Below, piece by piece: positions 6,763 through 14,950 of a stretch of 21,653 bases of DNA. A program made the position numbers and the translations under genes. Under the pieces are notes generated by a model, which saw only the letters and a list, made by a program, of their open reading frames with translations, did not search any database and was not told the origin of the DNA. Source of the stretch: RGIG2041 sp045578865 (GTDB lineage Bacteria > Bacillota > Clostridia > UBA1381 > UMGS1253). Where the stretch lies: contig JAZNLB010000007.1 of assembly GCA_045578865.1 (NCBI GenBank), positions 1 through 21,653 of the forward strand, read 5' to 3'. Positions within the stretch are counted from its first letter, which is position 1. Each line of letters begins with the position of its first letter.

Positions 6763-7548
6763 ATGAAGCTTATTATCAAAGAAGACTATGACAAAATGAG
6801 CGCATGGGCAGCAAATCATATTGCTGATGCCATCAACAATCACAAAAAAGACCGTCCGTTCGTACTCGGTTTGCCGACAGGCTCTTCCCCGCTCGGCGTC
6901 TACAAAAAGTTAATCGAACTCAACAAAGCCGGCAAGGTAACCTTTAAAAATGTTGTTACCTTTAACATGGACGAATATGTGGGTCTGCCGCGTGAACATG
7001 ACCAGAGTTACTGGTACTTTATGCACGACAATTTCTTTAACCACATCGACATTCCGACAGAAAACATCAACATTTTAAACGGTATGGCAGAGGATTTGGA
7101 AGCAGAATGTGCTCGATACGAAGAAAAGATTGCCTCCTACGGCGGCATTGATTTATTCCTCGGCGGCAGCGGCGTAGACGGCCACATCGCATTCAACGAG
7201 CCGTTTACTTCCTTAACTTCCCGCACAGGCATTCGTGCACTCACACAGGATACCTTGATTGCCAATTCCCGTTTCTTTGACAACGACCCGAACAAAGTGC
7301 CGAAGACCGCACTTTCCGTCGGCGTAGGTACGGTTTGCGATTCCAAACAGGTGCTTTTGTTAATCAGCGGTCATAACAAAGCTCGCGCACTGCGCCACTG
7401 TGTAGAAGGCGGCGTAGACCATGCATGGACCATCAGCGCTCTGCAGTTGCACCAAGATGGCATCATCGCCTGCGATGAAGATGCATGCGGTGAACTCAAA
7501 GTAGATACTTACAAGTACTTTAAAGAAATTTACAAGGACGAAAAATAA
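6763..7548 (+). CDS. nagB: Glucosamine-6-phosphate deaminase
   Basis: A 261-residue cytosolic enzyme that converts glucosamine 6-phosphate to fructose 6-phosphate and ammonia, feeding amino sugars into glycolysis. Residues match the E. coli catalytic set with an offset of two: D70 in 'FNMDEY', D139 and H141 in 'GGSGVDGHIAFNEP', and E146. The phosphate-binding 'GLPTGSSPLG' is at about 36-45. The length is that of the shorter Gram-positive enzymes. nagA is not adjacent. The gene has its own promoter and terminator. Confidence 0.96.
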   Translation: MKLIIKEDYDKMSAWAANHIADAINNHKKDRPFVLGLPTGSSPLGVYKKLIELNKAGKVTFKNVVTFNMDEYVGLPREHDQSYWYFMHDNFFNHIDIPTENINILNGMAEDLEAECARYEEKIASYGGIDLFLGGSGVDGHIAFNEPFTSLTSRTGIRALTQDTLIANSRFFDNDPNKVPKTALSVGVGTVCDSKQVLLLISGHNKARALRHCVEGGVDHAWTISALQLHQDGIIACDEDACGELKVDTYKYFKEIYKDEK

Positions 7549-7560
7549 TTTTATCCACAA

Positions 7561-7592
7561 AAATAACGGATGCAACGCATCCGTTATTTTTT
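7561..7592 (+). terminator. Terminator of nagB
   Basis: AAATAACGGATGC (7561-7573) pairs perfectly with GCATCCGTTATTT (7577-7589), loop AAC, followed by T residues. Confidence 0.92.
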
Positions 7593-7606
7593 ATGTTGCA
7601 AACAGG

Positions 7607-7640
7607 AAAAAACTGTCTGTGAAAACACAGACAGTTTTTT
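7607..7640 (-). terminator. Terminator of the dehydrogenase operon
   Basis: Fifteen-base arms (7607-7621 and 7626-7640) with a 4-base loop. T runs are present in both directions, but it sits just past the stop codon of the minus-strand E1 gene. Confidence 0.9.
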
Positions 7641-7663
7641 GATTTCAAATATGGCTTGACGCC

Positions 7664-10129
7664 TTATACGCCTTCCTTAGCGCGACGGATTGCTTCCGTT
7701 TCCGTGCAACCGTTTTCCGGAACATAGTCTGCAAGCGGAACAAGTTTTTCATGGATAGCATCCAAAATCCAGCTTGCCTGCGGGAAGAAGAATTCGTCGA
7801 ATTCAAACGGAGGCGTAATCCAGTTGCGTGCACCAACAACTACCGGCGGTGCGTCCAAATCATCAAAGCACAGTTCGGTGATATTCTTTGCGACATCGCT
7901 CATAAACGAACCACGAGCACAAGCATCGGATACCAATACCACGCGACCGGTCTTTCTTACCGATTCGATAATCTTGGTGTAGTCAAGCGGCACGAGAGAA
8001 TGCAGGTTGATAATATCTGCTTCCATGCCATACTTTTCAGAAAGTGTCTTTGCCGCTTCTACTGCGCGGTAAAGCACCGCACCAATCGTAAGAATCGTAA
8101 CATCCTTACCGTCACGCACCTTGTTCACATCACCAAATTCGATTTCGTAACGCTCCTCCGGTACGCCGCCTTCGTGGAACTGTTCGCCCACATCGTAAAT
8201 TCTCTGGCTTTCAAAGAATACAACCGGGTCTGTGCCGCGCAGAGCGGTTTCCATAAGACCTTTTGCCTCCCACGGTGTAGCCGGGAAGCACACCTTCAGG
8301 CCCGGAATGTGTGCACAAAGTGCTGTCCAGTCCTGGCTGTGCTGTGCGCCGTACTTGGAACCAACGGATACACGAAGTACAACCGGCATCTTCAAAATAC
8401 CTGCGCTCATCGCCTGCCACTTAGACATCTGATTAAAGATTTCATCGCCTGCACAACCGATAAAGTCTGCATACATCAATTCTACGATAGCGCGACCGCC
8501 CGAAAGCGCATAACCTACCGCCGTACCTACGATTGCAGCTTCGGCAATCGGAGAGTTAAACAGTCTGCAATGCGGGAACGCATCCATCATACCACGATAT
8601 ACCGCAAACGCACCGCCCCAGTCACGGCAATCTTCGCCATAAGCGATGAGTGTCGGGTCTTCATAGAATCTGTCGTAAATAACCTCAGAGAGGGCATCAC
8701 GCAGATTGTAGAGTTTCATCTTGGAAACCGGCTTGCCGTCTACAATCGGTGTGCGGCTCTTTTCCTTAATCTTCTTATATGCCGGTACTTCTGCAAGCGG
8801 CATATTCACTTCCGGCTCGCGATCATCAAACTTGTCTACCTTTTCGTTGGAGAACATCAAGCGTTCTACAACCGCCGGATCTTTTTTGAAATCCACATAC
8901 GGGCTGATAGAGGTATCCGATGCCGCCTTACAAATCATTGTCATACGCTCGGTAACATCTGCCAAAATTTCTTCAAACTTAGAATCAGCTGCAACACCTG
9001 CATCCACCAAATTCTTGCGGTATGTGAGCAGCGGATCCACCTCGCGCCAAGCATCGATTTCCTCTTTGGTGCGGTATGCGTTTTGGTCGGAAGTCGAGTG
9101 GCCGGAGAAGCGGTATGTGAGTGTATCGAGCATAACCGGACCTTCGCCGGAACGCAAAATCTTGAGTTTTCTTTCCATTGCATCAATAACTGCAAGCGGA
9201 TTGAAACCATCTACACGCTCTGCATAAAACTGCGTCGGGCTTACGCCGGAACCGATGCGCGCGAGCATATCATAACCCATGGTTTCGCCGCGTGTCTGGT
9301 CGCCCATGCCGTAGGAGTTATTGAATATGTTAAACAGAATCGGCACACCGCCGTTGTGGCTTTCCCAAAGTGTCTTAAACTGATCCATGGAAGCAAAGTT
9401 CATTGCCTCCCAAACCGGACCACGCGCCATAGAACCATCACCGATATTGCAAACAACAATACCGTTCTTTTCGTTAATCTTCTTAAACAGCGCCGCACCG
9501 GTGGAAATGGAAGCCGAACCACCCACGATTGCATTGTTCGGGTAAATACCGAACGGCAGGAAGAATGCGTGCATCGAACCGCCCATACCCTTATGGAAAC
9601 CGGTCTCACGCGCAAAAATTTCAGAAAGTGTACCGTAGAGGATAAAGCGGATTGCCAGTTCCTTTACATCGCTTACCGGGCCGAGTTTCTCCGTTGCACG
9701 AAGTGCGCTACCGCCCAAAAAGCCTTCCATAACATCCATAAGTTCCTGCTCGCTTAACTTGTGAATACAAGAAAGCGCTTTTGCTAAAATCTCGGAATGG
9801 CTACGGTGCGAACCAAACGAGAAGTCGTTTTGGTCGAGCAAATAAGCCTGACCTACTGCAGCCGCTTCTTGTCCGATGGACAGATGCGCCGGACCCGGAT
9901 AGGTCGTTTCAATACCATTGTAAAGGCCCTGTGTCTTAATCTGGTTGAGCATCGACTCAAACTCACGCAGAATTGCGATATCGCGGTAAATACGCACAAG
10001 ATCATCATCAGAAAACTTTTTGCGTTCGTCTGCAATGGTCTTGTTATATGCGTTTACCGGAATGTCTTTAAATTTGATTTTGCCGGCCGCACGCACCTCA
10101 GCCGGATCAACGAATAAATTTTTAGGCAT
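7664..10129 (-). CDS. 2-oxo-acid dehydrogenase E1, fused alpha and beta subunits
   Basis: An 821-residue thiamine-diphosphate enzyme that decarboxylates a 2-oxo acid (or cleaves acetoin) and passes the acyl group to lipoyl-E2. Residues 1 to about 420 are the alpha half; the cofactor motif starts at GDG (230-232) and ends at NN (270-271). Residues about 470-821 are the beta half, including 'LIAYGEDCRDWGGAF' and 'FNSPIAEAAIVGTAVGYAL'. In most complexes these are two genes; here they form one continuous frame. The start is supported by GGAGAG before ATG. It is the last gene of the operon, 19 bases after E3. The substrate (pyruvate, acetoin or branched-chain oxo acid) cannot be settled from sequence alone. 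Confidence 0.93.
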   Translation of the reverse strand: MPKNLFVDPAEVRAAGKIKFKDIPVNAYNKTIADERKKFSDDDLVRIYRDIAILREFESMLNQIKTQGLYNGIETTYPGPAHLSIGQEAAAVGQAYLLDQNDFSFGSHRSHSEILAKALSCIHKLSEQELMDVMEGFLGGSALRATEKLGPVSDVKELAIRFILYGTLSEIFARETGFHKGMGGSMHAFFLPFGIYPNNAIVGGSASISTGAALFKKINEKNGIVVCNIGDGSMARGPVWEAMNFASMDQFKTLWESHNGGVPILFNIFNNSYGMGDQTRGETMGYDMLARIGSGVSPTQFYAERVDGFNPLAVIDAMERKLKILRSGEGPVMLDTLTYRFSGHSTSDQNAYRTKEEIDAWREVDPLLTYRKNLVDAGVAADSKFEEILADVTERMTMICKAASDTSISPYVDFKKDPAVVERLMFSNEKVDKFDDREPEVNMPLAEVPAYKKIKEKSRTPIVDGKPVSKMKLYNLRDALSEVIYDRFYEDPTLIAYGEDCRDWGGAFAVYRGMMDAFPHCRLFNSPIAEAAIVGTAVGYALSGGRAIVELMYADFIGCAGDEIFNQMSKWQAMSAGILKMPVVLRVSVGSKYGAQHSQDWTALCAHIPGLKVCFPATPWEAKGLMETALRGTDPVVFFESQRIYDVGEQFHEGGVPEERYEIEFGDVNKVRDGKDVTILTIGAVLYRAVEAAKTLSEKYGMEADIINLHSLVPLDYTKIIESVRKTGRVVLVSDACARGSFMSDVAKNITELCFDDLDAPPVVVGARNWITPPFEFDEFFFPQASWILDAIHEKLVPLADYVPENGCTETEAIRRAKEGV

Positions 10130-10148
10130 ATGTATCTCTCCTTTTTAA

Positions 10149-11516
10149 TTAAATATGGAAGATGGCTTCACGAATCATTTCCGCTACTGTCGGATGCGGG
10201 AATACGAGTTTTTTAAGTCTGTCTACGGATAATTCCGTATCCACCATCATTGTTGCTGTCATAATAATTTCCGATGCATACGAACCAACCATATGGCAAC
10301 CCACCAAACGGTTTTTATCCGTATCCACAACAAGTTTAATAAAACCCTTGCCGCCTTCGGTTTCTGCAAGGTAACGACCTGCATAGGACATCGGCAGTTT
10401 TACTTCTTTTGTCGTAATGCCACGCTTTTCAGCTTCTTCTTTGGAAAGGCCTACGCTTGCAACTTCCGGATCGGTGTAAATAACGGACGGGATAACATCA
10501 TAGCGCATTTCATCTGACTTGCCAAGCATATGATTTACCGCAACCTCTGCCTCTCTGTATGCCGTATGTGCCAGCATCAGTTTGCCGTTGCAATCGCCGA
10601 TAGCATATACGCCGGAAACATTGGTGCACAAATGACGGTCAGTTACAATCGCCGCTCTGTCCATTTGAAGCTGGAGCGATTCAACACCGATGTTTGCCGT
10701 AGACGGCTTTCTGCCGGCGGACAACAGCACCGCATCACACGCAAGTTCCTTCTTTTCGCCATTTTCTTCGTATATCACGCTGGCATCCTTTACTTCCAGC
10801 ACTTTGCACGAAAGTTTGAATTCCATGCCGCGTTTTTCAAAACCGGCCTGCAACACTTTGCAAATATCTGCATCGGTTGCGCCTGCGATTTTCGGCATCA
10901 TTTCGATGACGGTTACCGCAACGCCTACACTTGCAAAATAGTATGCCATCTCCAAACCGATAACGCCGCCGCCGATAACAACGAGTTTCTTCGGCAGTTC
11001 TTTTTTATCAAGCACCTCACGGTTGGTTACAACAAAGCCACGCTCGATACCTTCTTTCAAACCCGGCACCGGCGGAACAACCGTTTCAGAACCCGTTGCA
11101 ATCACGAGGCGCTTACCCTCGTATACCTTGCCGTCTGCCGCAACCGCAAAACCGTTTTCTCCGCGTCCCTGCACGGTCGCAGAAGCGGAAATTACCTCGA
11201 CTTTATGCGCCTTCATCGTTGCACCAACACCGGCAACCAGCGTTTTTACAACGCCGTCTTTTCTTTCAATTACCTTTGCGTGGTCGTATTTTACCTCGCC
11301 AACGCTTACGCCGAAAGCTTCGCTTTCCTTGGCGTGGCGATACATTTTAGATGAATTTAAAAGCGTCTTGGTCGGGATACAACCTTCATTTAAACAAGTA
11401 CCGCCGAGTGCTTTCTTTTCAAACAATGCCACACGCATACCGCCCTGCGCCGCACGCTCTGCACACAGATAACCGCCCGGGCCGCCGCCAATGACAATCA
11501 AATCATATAATTCCAT
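10149..11516 (-). CDS. lpdA: Dihydrolipoamide dehydrogenase (E3)
   Basis: A 455-residue flavoprotein that reoxidises dihydrolipoyl groups of E2 with NAD+. FAD-binding GGGPGG is at residues 10-15, the redox disulfide C41/C46 lies in 'GGTCLNEGCIPTK', the NAD-binding 'VVIGGGVIGLEMAYYF' is central, and the C-terminal 'HPTVAEM' supplies the His-Glu pair of the partner subunit. The length is typical; there is no N-terminal lipoyl extension. The ribosome site GGAGG overlaps the stop of the E2 gene, so the two are translationally linked. Confidence 0.96.
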   Translation of the reverse strand: MELYDLIVIGGGPGGYLCAERAAQGGMRVALFEKKALGGTCLNEGCIPTKTLLNSSKMYRHAKESEAFGVSVGEVKYDHAKVIERKDGVVKTLVAGVGATMKAHKVEVISASATVQGRGENGFAVAADGKVYEGKRLVIATGSETVVPPVPGLKEGIERGFVVTNREVLDKKELPKKLVVIGGGVIGLEMAYYFASVGVAVTVIEMMPKIAGATDADICKVLQAGFEKRGMEFKLSCKVLEVKDASVIYEENGEKKELACDAVLLSAGRKPSTANIGVESLQLQMDRAAIVTDRHLCTNVSGVYAIGDCNGKLMLAHTAYREAEVAVNHMLGKSDEMRYDVIPSVIYTDPEVASVGLSKEEAEKRGITTKEVKLPMSYAGRYLAETEGGKGFIKLVVDTDKNRLVGCHMVGSYASEIIMTATMMVDTELSVDRLKKLVFPHPTVAEMIREAIFHI

Positions 11517-11527
11517 AATTTAGCCTC

Positions 11528-12766
11528 CTATTTCGCGAGCAAAGCCGTGAAATTTTCAAGATTATGTCCGAGTTCCTTTTGGAAACGAGCCGCCGGCGTA
11601 CCATCTACTGCACGGTGGTCATAAGTCAGACTCAGACCCATTGCCGGATAAATCTCTATATTACCGTCCTTACCTTTGCGTACACGCTCTGTCGTGCCGC
11701 ACACACCCAAAATACCCGTCTGCGGCGGATTGATAACCGGTGTAAAGCTCTCTACACCCATATTGCCGAGGTTGGATACTGTAAATGTACCACCCGAAAG
11801 TTTGTCCGGGCTGATATTGCCTTCACGGCACTGCGCCGCAAGTTCCTTAACTTCCTTGGAGATTTCCAAAAGGCTCTTTTGGTCTGCATTGAAAATCGTC
11901 GGCACCATCAAACCACGCGGAGTATCTACCGCAACACCGAGGTTTACATGCTTAAACAAGCGAATATTGTTGTCATCGAGCATATGTGCATTCAAATCCG
12001 GATGGTTTAAAAGCGTTCTCGAAACGGCATACAAAACGATATCGCCGAGTGTGATGCCTGCGGTTTCGCCCTCGGATGCCTTCAAAAGTTTTCTGTAAGC
12101 CAGAATCGCGGAAGCATCAAAGGAGGTATTGTGCGTAAGTTGTGCCATCGTCGAAAGCGAAGTGTGCATCGACTTGCTGATTGCACGGCGAATACCGGAG
12201 AACTTCACATCTTCATATTCCGCTTCCGGCATAACCGGAGCCGCTGCACCAGCCGCAACTGCACCAGCCGGATTGTTCATCAATTCTCTTACATCGCGCT
12301 CGATAATTCTGCCGTTCGGGCCGGTCGGTGTTGCCATAGAGGCATCCACGCCTGCACGATCCGCAAGTTTTTTTGCTCTCGGTGAAATTGCGCTTTTCTC
12401 GCCTGCCACTGCTGTAGATGCAACAGGTGCAACTGCCGGCGCTGCTTCAACTGCCGGCGCAGCTTCAACTGCCGGCGCAGCTTCTGCTGCCGGCGCATCG
12501 CCCGGACGAAGCGCAGATATATCCTCTCCCGGATTACCTACCGCACACACATTAACCAGACAAGGCACTTCGTCGCCTTCCTGATAAAAGATTTCCAACA
12601 AAGTTCCCTCTTCTGTCGATTCACATTCGAAACTCGCTTTGTCTGTTTCATAAGTAAACAAAACATCGCCAACTTTAACTGAATCGCCGACTTTCTTTTC
12701 CCAAGTACCGATGATACAGCTTTCAACCGTAATACCGGCTTTGGGCATAATTACTGCATTTGCCAA
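11528..12766 (-). CDS. Dihydrolipoamide acyltransferase (E2)
   Basis: A 412-residue core subunit of the complex. The lipoyl domain (1 to about 78) has the target lysine K43 in 'ETDKASFE'. An Ala-Pro-Val-Glu linker with three near-identical hexapeptides follows (about 90-113). Next come the E3/E1-binding domain ('ISPRAKKLADRAGVD...GRIIERDV', about 125-165) and the catalytic domain ending with 'DHRAVDG', which carries the acyltransfer histidine. The start codon is TTG 12766, preceded by AGGGGTG. It is the first gene of E2-E3-E1 behind its own promoter and shares operator motifs with the repressor gene upstream. The acyl substrate is undetermined. Confidence 0.94.
   Translation of the reverse strand: MANAVIMPKAGITVESCIIGTWEKKVGDSVKVGDVLFTYETDKASFECESTEEGTLLEIFYQEGDEVPCLVNVCAVGNPGEDISALRPGDAPAAEAAPAVEAAPAVEAAPAVAPVASTAVAGEKSAISPRAKKLADRAGVDASMATPTGPNGRIIERDVRELMNNPAGAVAAGAAAPVMPEAEYEDVKFSGIRRAISKSMHTSLSTMAQLTHNTSFDASAILAYRKLLKASEGETAGITLGDIVLYAVSRTLLNHPDLNAHMLDDNNIRLFKHVNLGVAVDTPRGLMVPTIFNADQKSLLEISKEVKELAAQCREGNISPDKLSGGTFTVSNLGNMGVESFTPVINPPQTGILGVCGTTERVRKGKDGNIEIYPAMGLSLTYDHRAVDGTPAARFQKELGHNLENFTALLAK
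12431..12497. repeat. 18-bp tandem repeat in the E2 linker
   Basis: An 18-base unit encoding EAAPAV (minus strand) is repeated about three times, with nearly identical DNA. It encodes the flexible interdomain linker of E2 and is prone to length variation by slippage. Confidence 0.8.
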
Positions 12767-12794
12767 AATAAAACACCCCTTACTTATGTTGTTT

Positions 12795-12850
12795 TTAACA
12801 CTTTATAACACTTGCATTTAACATTATATCACATATTAACATTTTGTCAA
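12795..12850 (-). promoter_or_regulatory. E2-E3-E1 operon promoter with DeoR-type operator motifs
   Basis: On the minus strand TTGACA (12850-12845), 16 bases, TATAAT (12828-12823). Plus-strand TTAACA occurs at 12795, 12818 and 12836, and ATAACA at 12805; on the minus strand these read TGTTAA/TGTTAT, resembling the TGTTA half-site of DeoR-family operators. They lie inside and just downstream of the promoter, as expected for repression. The same motifs recur at the repressor's own promoter. Confidence 0.7.
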
Positions 12851-12867
12851 TTCTTTTTACATAGAAA

Positions 12868-13617
12868 CTATAATACAATTACCCCTGCTTTTTTTGCAAT
12901 CTGCACAAATTCCTCACTCATAGGCTCATCCGTAATTAAATAGTCTGCATCCTCCAGCGTTGCAAAGGTATACGGCATCAGGCGGTCAAGTTTTTCCGCA
13001 CCGCACATCATTACACGAACGCGTGCTTTTTCAATGACGGTTTTCTTAATCCACATATCCGCTTCCGTACCGCAAGTAAATCCCGCACTCGTCGAATATC
13101 CCGAAACACCGATAAAGGCAATATCAATATTGATTTTTTTAAGCATTTCAATGGTATTGAGTCCCGACACCGACATATTTCTTCTGTTCATCGTACCGCA
13201 GCACACCGTCACAGTCGGGTTATGCAAGCGGCATAGCTCCATAGCAATGCCCGGCGCAGTCGTAACGACATTCAAATGAATATCCGGCATTTTTTTTGCT
13301 AAAAACAAATTCGATGTGCCGGCATCTAAAAACACCGAACTGTGCGGTTGCAAAAGCGTAATCGCCTTGCCCACTATCGACAATTTACCCGGCGTGTTTT
13401 CGCCCATACGCACATGAAAGTCCACATCGTCCTGAAAGCGCGCAAATTTTACCATGCCGCGGTGTTTGGAAATCACGCCCTGTCGCTCAAGTTCATTTAA
13501 ATCCCTGTGAATGGTCATCAGCGAAACCTCGGGAAACAACGCCTGTAACTCCTTGATGGTCGCCACACTTTTTTGCTCTACATATTTTTTTATGCGGTCT
13601 TGCCTAATTAAGTTCAT
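12868..13617 (-). CDS. DeoR-family transcriptional repressor
   Basis: A 249-residue regulator. The start is ATG 13617, because GGAGG (13626-13630) sits 8 bases upstream; the longer frame from 13635 would include that ribosome site. The N-terminal winged helix-turn-helix (about 1-58) contains 'VSLMTIHRDLNELERQGVI'. The C-terminal DeoRC sensor domain contains 'FLDAGTSNLFLAK' and 'GVSGYSTSAGFTCGTEADMWIKK', normally binding a phosphorylated sugar. It lies immediately upstream of E2-E3-E1 in the same direction and divergent from lplA. Shared operator motifs suggest it represses itself and the dehydrogenase operon; the inducer is unknown. Confidence 0.92.
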   Translation of the reverse strand: MNLIRQDRIKKYVEQKSVATIKELQALFPEVSLMTIHRDLNELERQGVISKHRGMVKFARFQDDVDFHVRMGENTPGKLSIVGKAITLLQPHSSVFLDAGTSNLFLAKKMPDIHLNVVTTAPGIAMELCRLHNPTVTVCCGTMNRRNMSVSGLNTIEMLKKINIDIAFIGVSGYSTSAGFTCGTEADMWIKKTVIEKARVRVMMCGAEKLDRLMPYTFATLEDADYLITDEPMSEEFVQIAKKAGVIVL

Positions 13618-13647
13618 GTTAAAAACCTCCGACAAAAACTTAAGTTT

Positions 13648-13682
13648 ATAACAATTTTAACATTTTATATCACATTTGTCAA
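13648..13682 (-). promoter_or_regulatory. DeoR-gene promoter with operator motifs
   Basis: On the minus strand TTGACA (13682-13677), 17 bases, TAAAAT (13659-13654). Plus-strand ATAACA (13648), TTAACA (13657) and ATATCA (13667) recur at 9-10-base spacing. TTATATCACAT and the adjoining TTGTCAAT closely match the E2 promoter region, so autoregulation is likely. Confidence 0.7.
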
Positions 13683-13691
13683 TAAATCCTA

Positions 13692-13720
13692 TTGACTCTT
13701 TTACAATTTTCTCGTAAAAT
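13692..13720 (+). promoter_or_regulatory. Promoter of lplA
   Basis: TTGACT (13692-13697), 17 bases, TAAAAT (13715-13720). Its -35 lies 9 bases from that of the divergent repressor promoter, so a repressor bound to the shared intergenic region could affect both. Confidence 0.7.
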
Positions 13721-13751
13721 AATATTTAAAGACGAAGAAGAAGGTGAAAAA

Positions 13752-14726
13752 ATGATACAAAAACTGCAATATTATATCAGTTTAACAAACGACCCGTACA
13801 TAAATCTTGCAACGGAAAAGCATTTGCTCGACATCGTAGATGCTGACACTTACATTTTGTATCTTTGGCAAAATGAAAATACGGTGGTCATCGGGAAAAA
13901 CCAGAATGCATGGGCTGAATGTCGAATCAACGCGTTGGAAGAAAGCGGCGGCAAACTTGCACGCCGTCTGTCCGGCGGCGGCGCGGTATATCACGACCTC
14001 GGCAATTTGAACTTTACCTTTCTTTGCAGCAAAGAAAATTATACCTTAGATAAGCAGATGCAAGTAATACAGACCGCCTGCCGCCTTGCCGGTATTGAAA
14101 CCGTACTGTCGGGCAGAAATGATTTGCTTGCAGACGGCAAAAAATTTTCCGGCAACGCCTTTTACAACAGCGGCGGCAAAGCGTATCATCACGGCACTCT
14201 GCTCATTGATGCGGATTTAGAAAAAATGCAGCAGTTTTTAACGCCCGCAAAGGCAAAACTTGCCGCAAAGGGCGTCGCCTCCGTGCGCGCACGCGTAACC
14301 AATTTAAAAACATTTGCGCCGCAACTGACCTGCGAACAAATGAAAGCGCACATGCTTGCTGCTTTTGAAAAAGTCTACTGCTTAAAAGCAAGTCCGTTAA
14401 CCCTCGGCGACACCAAAGAAACAAACGAACTCGCCAAGACCTACGCAAGTCGCGATTTTCTGTTTGGCAAAACCCTCCCCTTTACCGCAAGCGCAAAGTC
14501 TCATTTTGACTGGGGAAATGCCGAATTGCATCTCGACATAAAAAAAGGCATCATCCAAACCGCAACGCTGTATACCGATTCGCTAGATGAAACCATCTCC
14601 GAGCGTGTATGCACGGCATTGAGTGGATGTGCACTGGATACCGATGCCACACGCAAGGCTTTGTCTGCCGTGCTTTCACAGCCGCAGTCAGAAGATATTT
14701 ATATCCTGCTAAACCAAATTCTATAA
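13752..14726 (+). CDS. lplA: Lipoate-protein ligase
   Basis: A 324-residue enzyme that activates free lipoate with ATP and attaches it to the lipoyl lysine of E2 (and GcvH). Family motifs are 'ARRLSGGGAVYHDLGNLNFTF', 'GRNDLLADGKKFSGNAFY' with the catalytic lysine, and 'HHGTLL'. The C-terminal accessory domain (about 245-324) is present. ATG 13752 has GAAGGTG upstream; starting further upstream would begin within the promoter. The position next to the lipoyl-dependent complex indicates a dedicated scavenging supply of lipoate to the E2 encoded alongside. Confidence 0.94.
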   Translation: MIQKLQYYISLTNDPYINLATEKHLLDIVDADTYILYLWQNENTVVIGKNQNAWAECRINALEESGGKLARRLSGGGAVYHDLGNLNFTFLCSKENYTLDKQMQVIQTACRLAGIETVLSGRNDLLADGKKFSGNAFYNSGGKAYHHGTLLIDADLEKMQQFLTPAKAKLAAKGVASVRARVTNLKTFAPQLTCEQMKAHMLAAFEKVYCLKASPLTLGDTKETNELAKTYASRDFLFGKTLPFTASAKSHFDWGNAELHLDIKKGIIQTATLYTDSLDETISERVCTALSGCALDTDATRKALSAVLSQPQSEDIYILLNQIL

Positions 14727-14911
14727 AAAAATATCGAGTTTTGCTATGCAGCGCCAACCTGCCCCTCAAACGCCAGGTTTACCAATGAACTTGTTTGCAG
14801 TATAGCTAAACAGCGCAAAAAGCTTCTCCTTCGTATATCTTCGGCTTCATGCTCTGTTCATCGCATCTTCTCATAGAAAGCCATGCGAAATGCTTATTGT
14901 TTTCGGTATAA
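14727..14911. other. Intergenic stretch with a single array-type linker
   Basis: No gene is visible. At 14731-14743 the sequence ATATCGAGTTTTG equals the reverse complement of 13-25 in the hairpin array at the window's left end. No second linker or good hairpin follows, so this is either a solitary decayed unit or chance. Confidence 0.4.
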
Positions 14912-14947
14912 AAAAACGCCTATGGATTTTTTACCATAGGCGTTTTT
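14912..14947 (-). terminator. Bidirectional terminator after putP
   Basis: AAAAACGCCTATGG (14912-14925) pairs with CCATAGGCGTTTTT (14934-14947). T runs occur in both directions. It sits right after the putP stop on the minus strand and can also stop lplA transcripts. Confidence 0.92.
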
Positions 14948-14950
14948 AAA

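Noticed and set aside
7751..9757. 668-aa plus-strand open frame
   Set aside because: It is a shadow of the E1 gene on the opposite strand; composition is rich in Cys, His and Arg, there is no ribosome site, and E1 has full family motifs.
10530..11354. Long plus-strand frame opposite the E3 gene
   Set aside because: Antisense shadow of lpdA with no family features.
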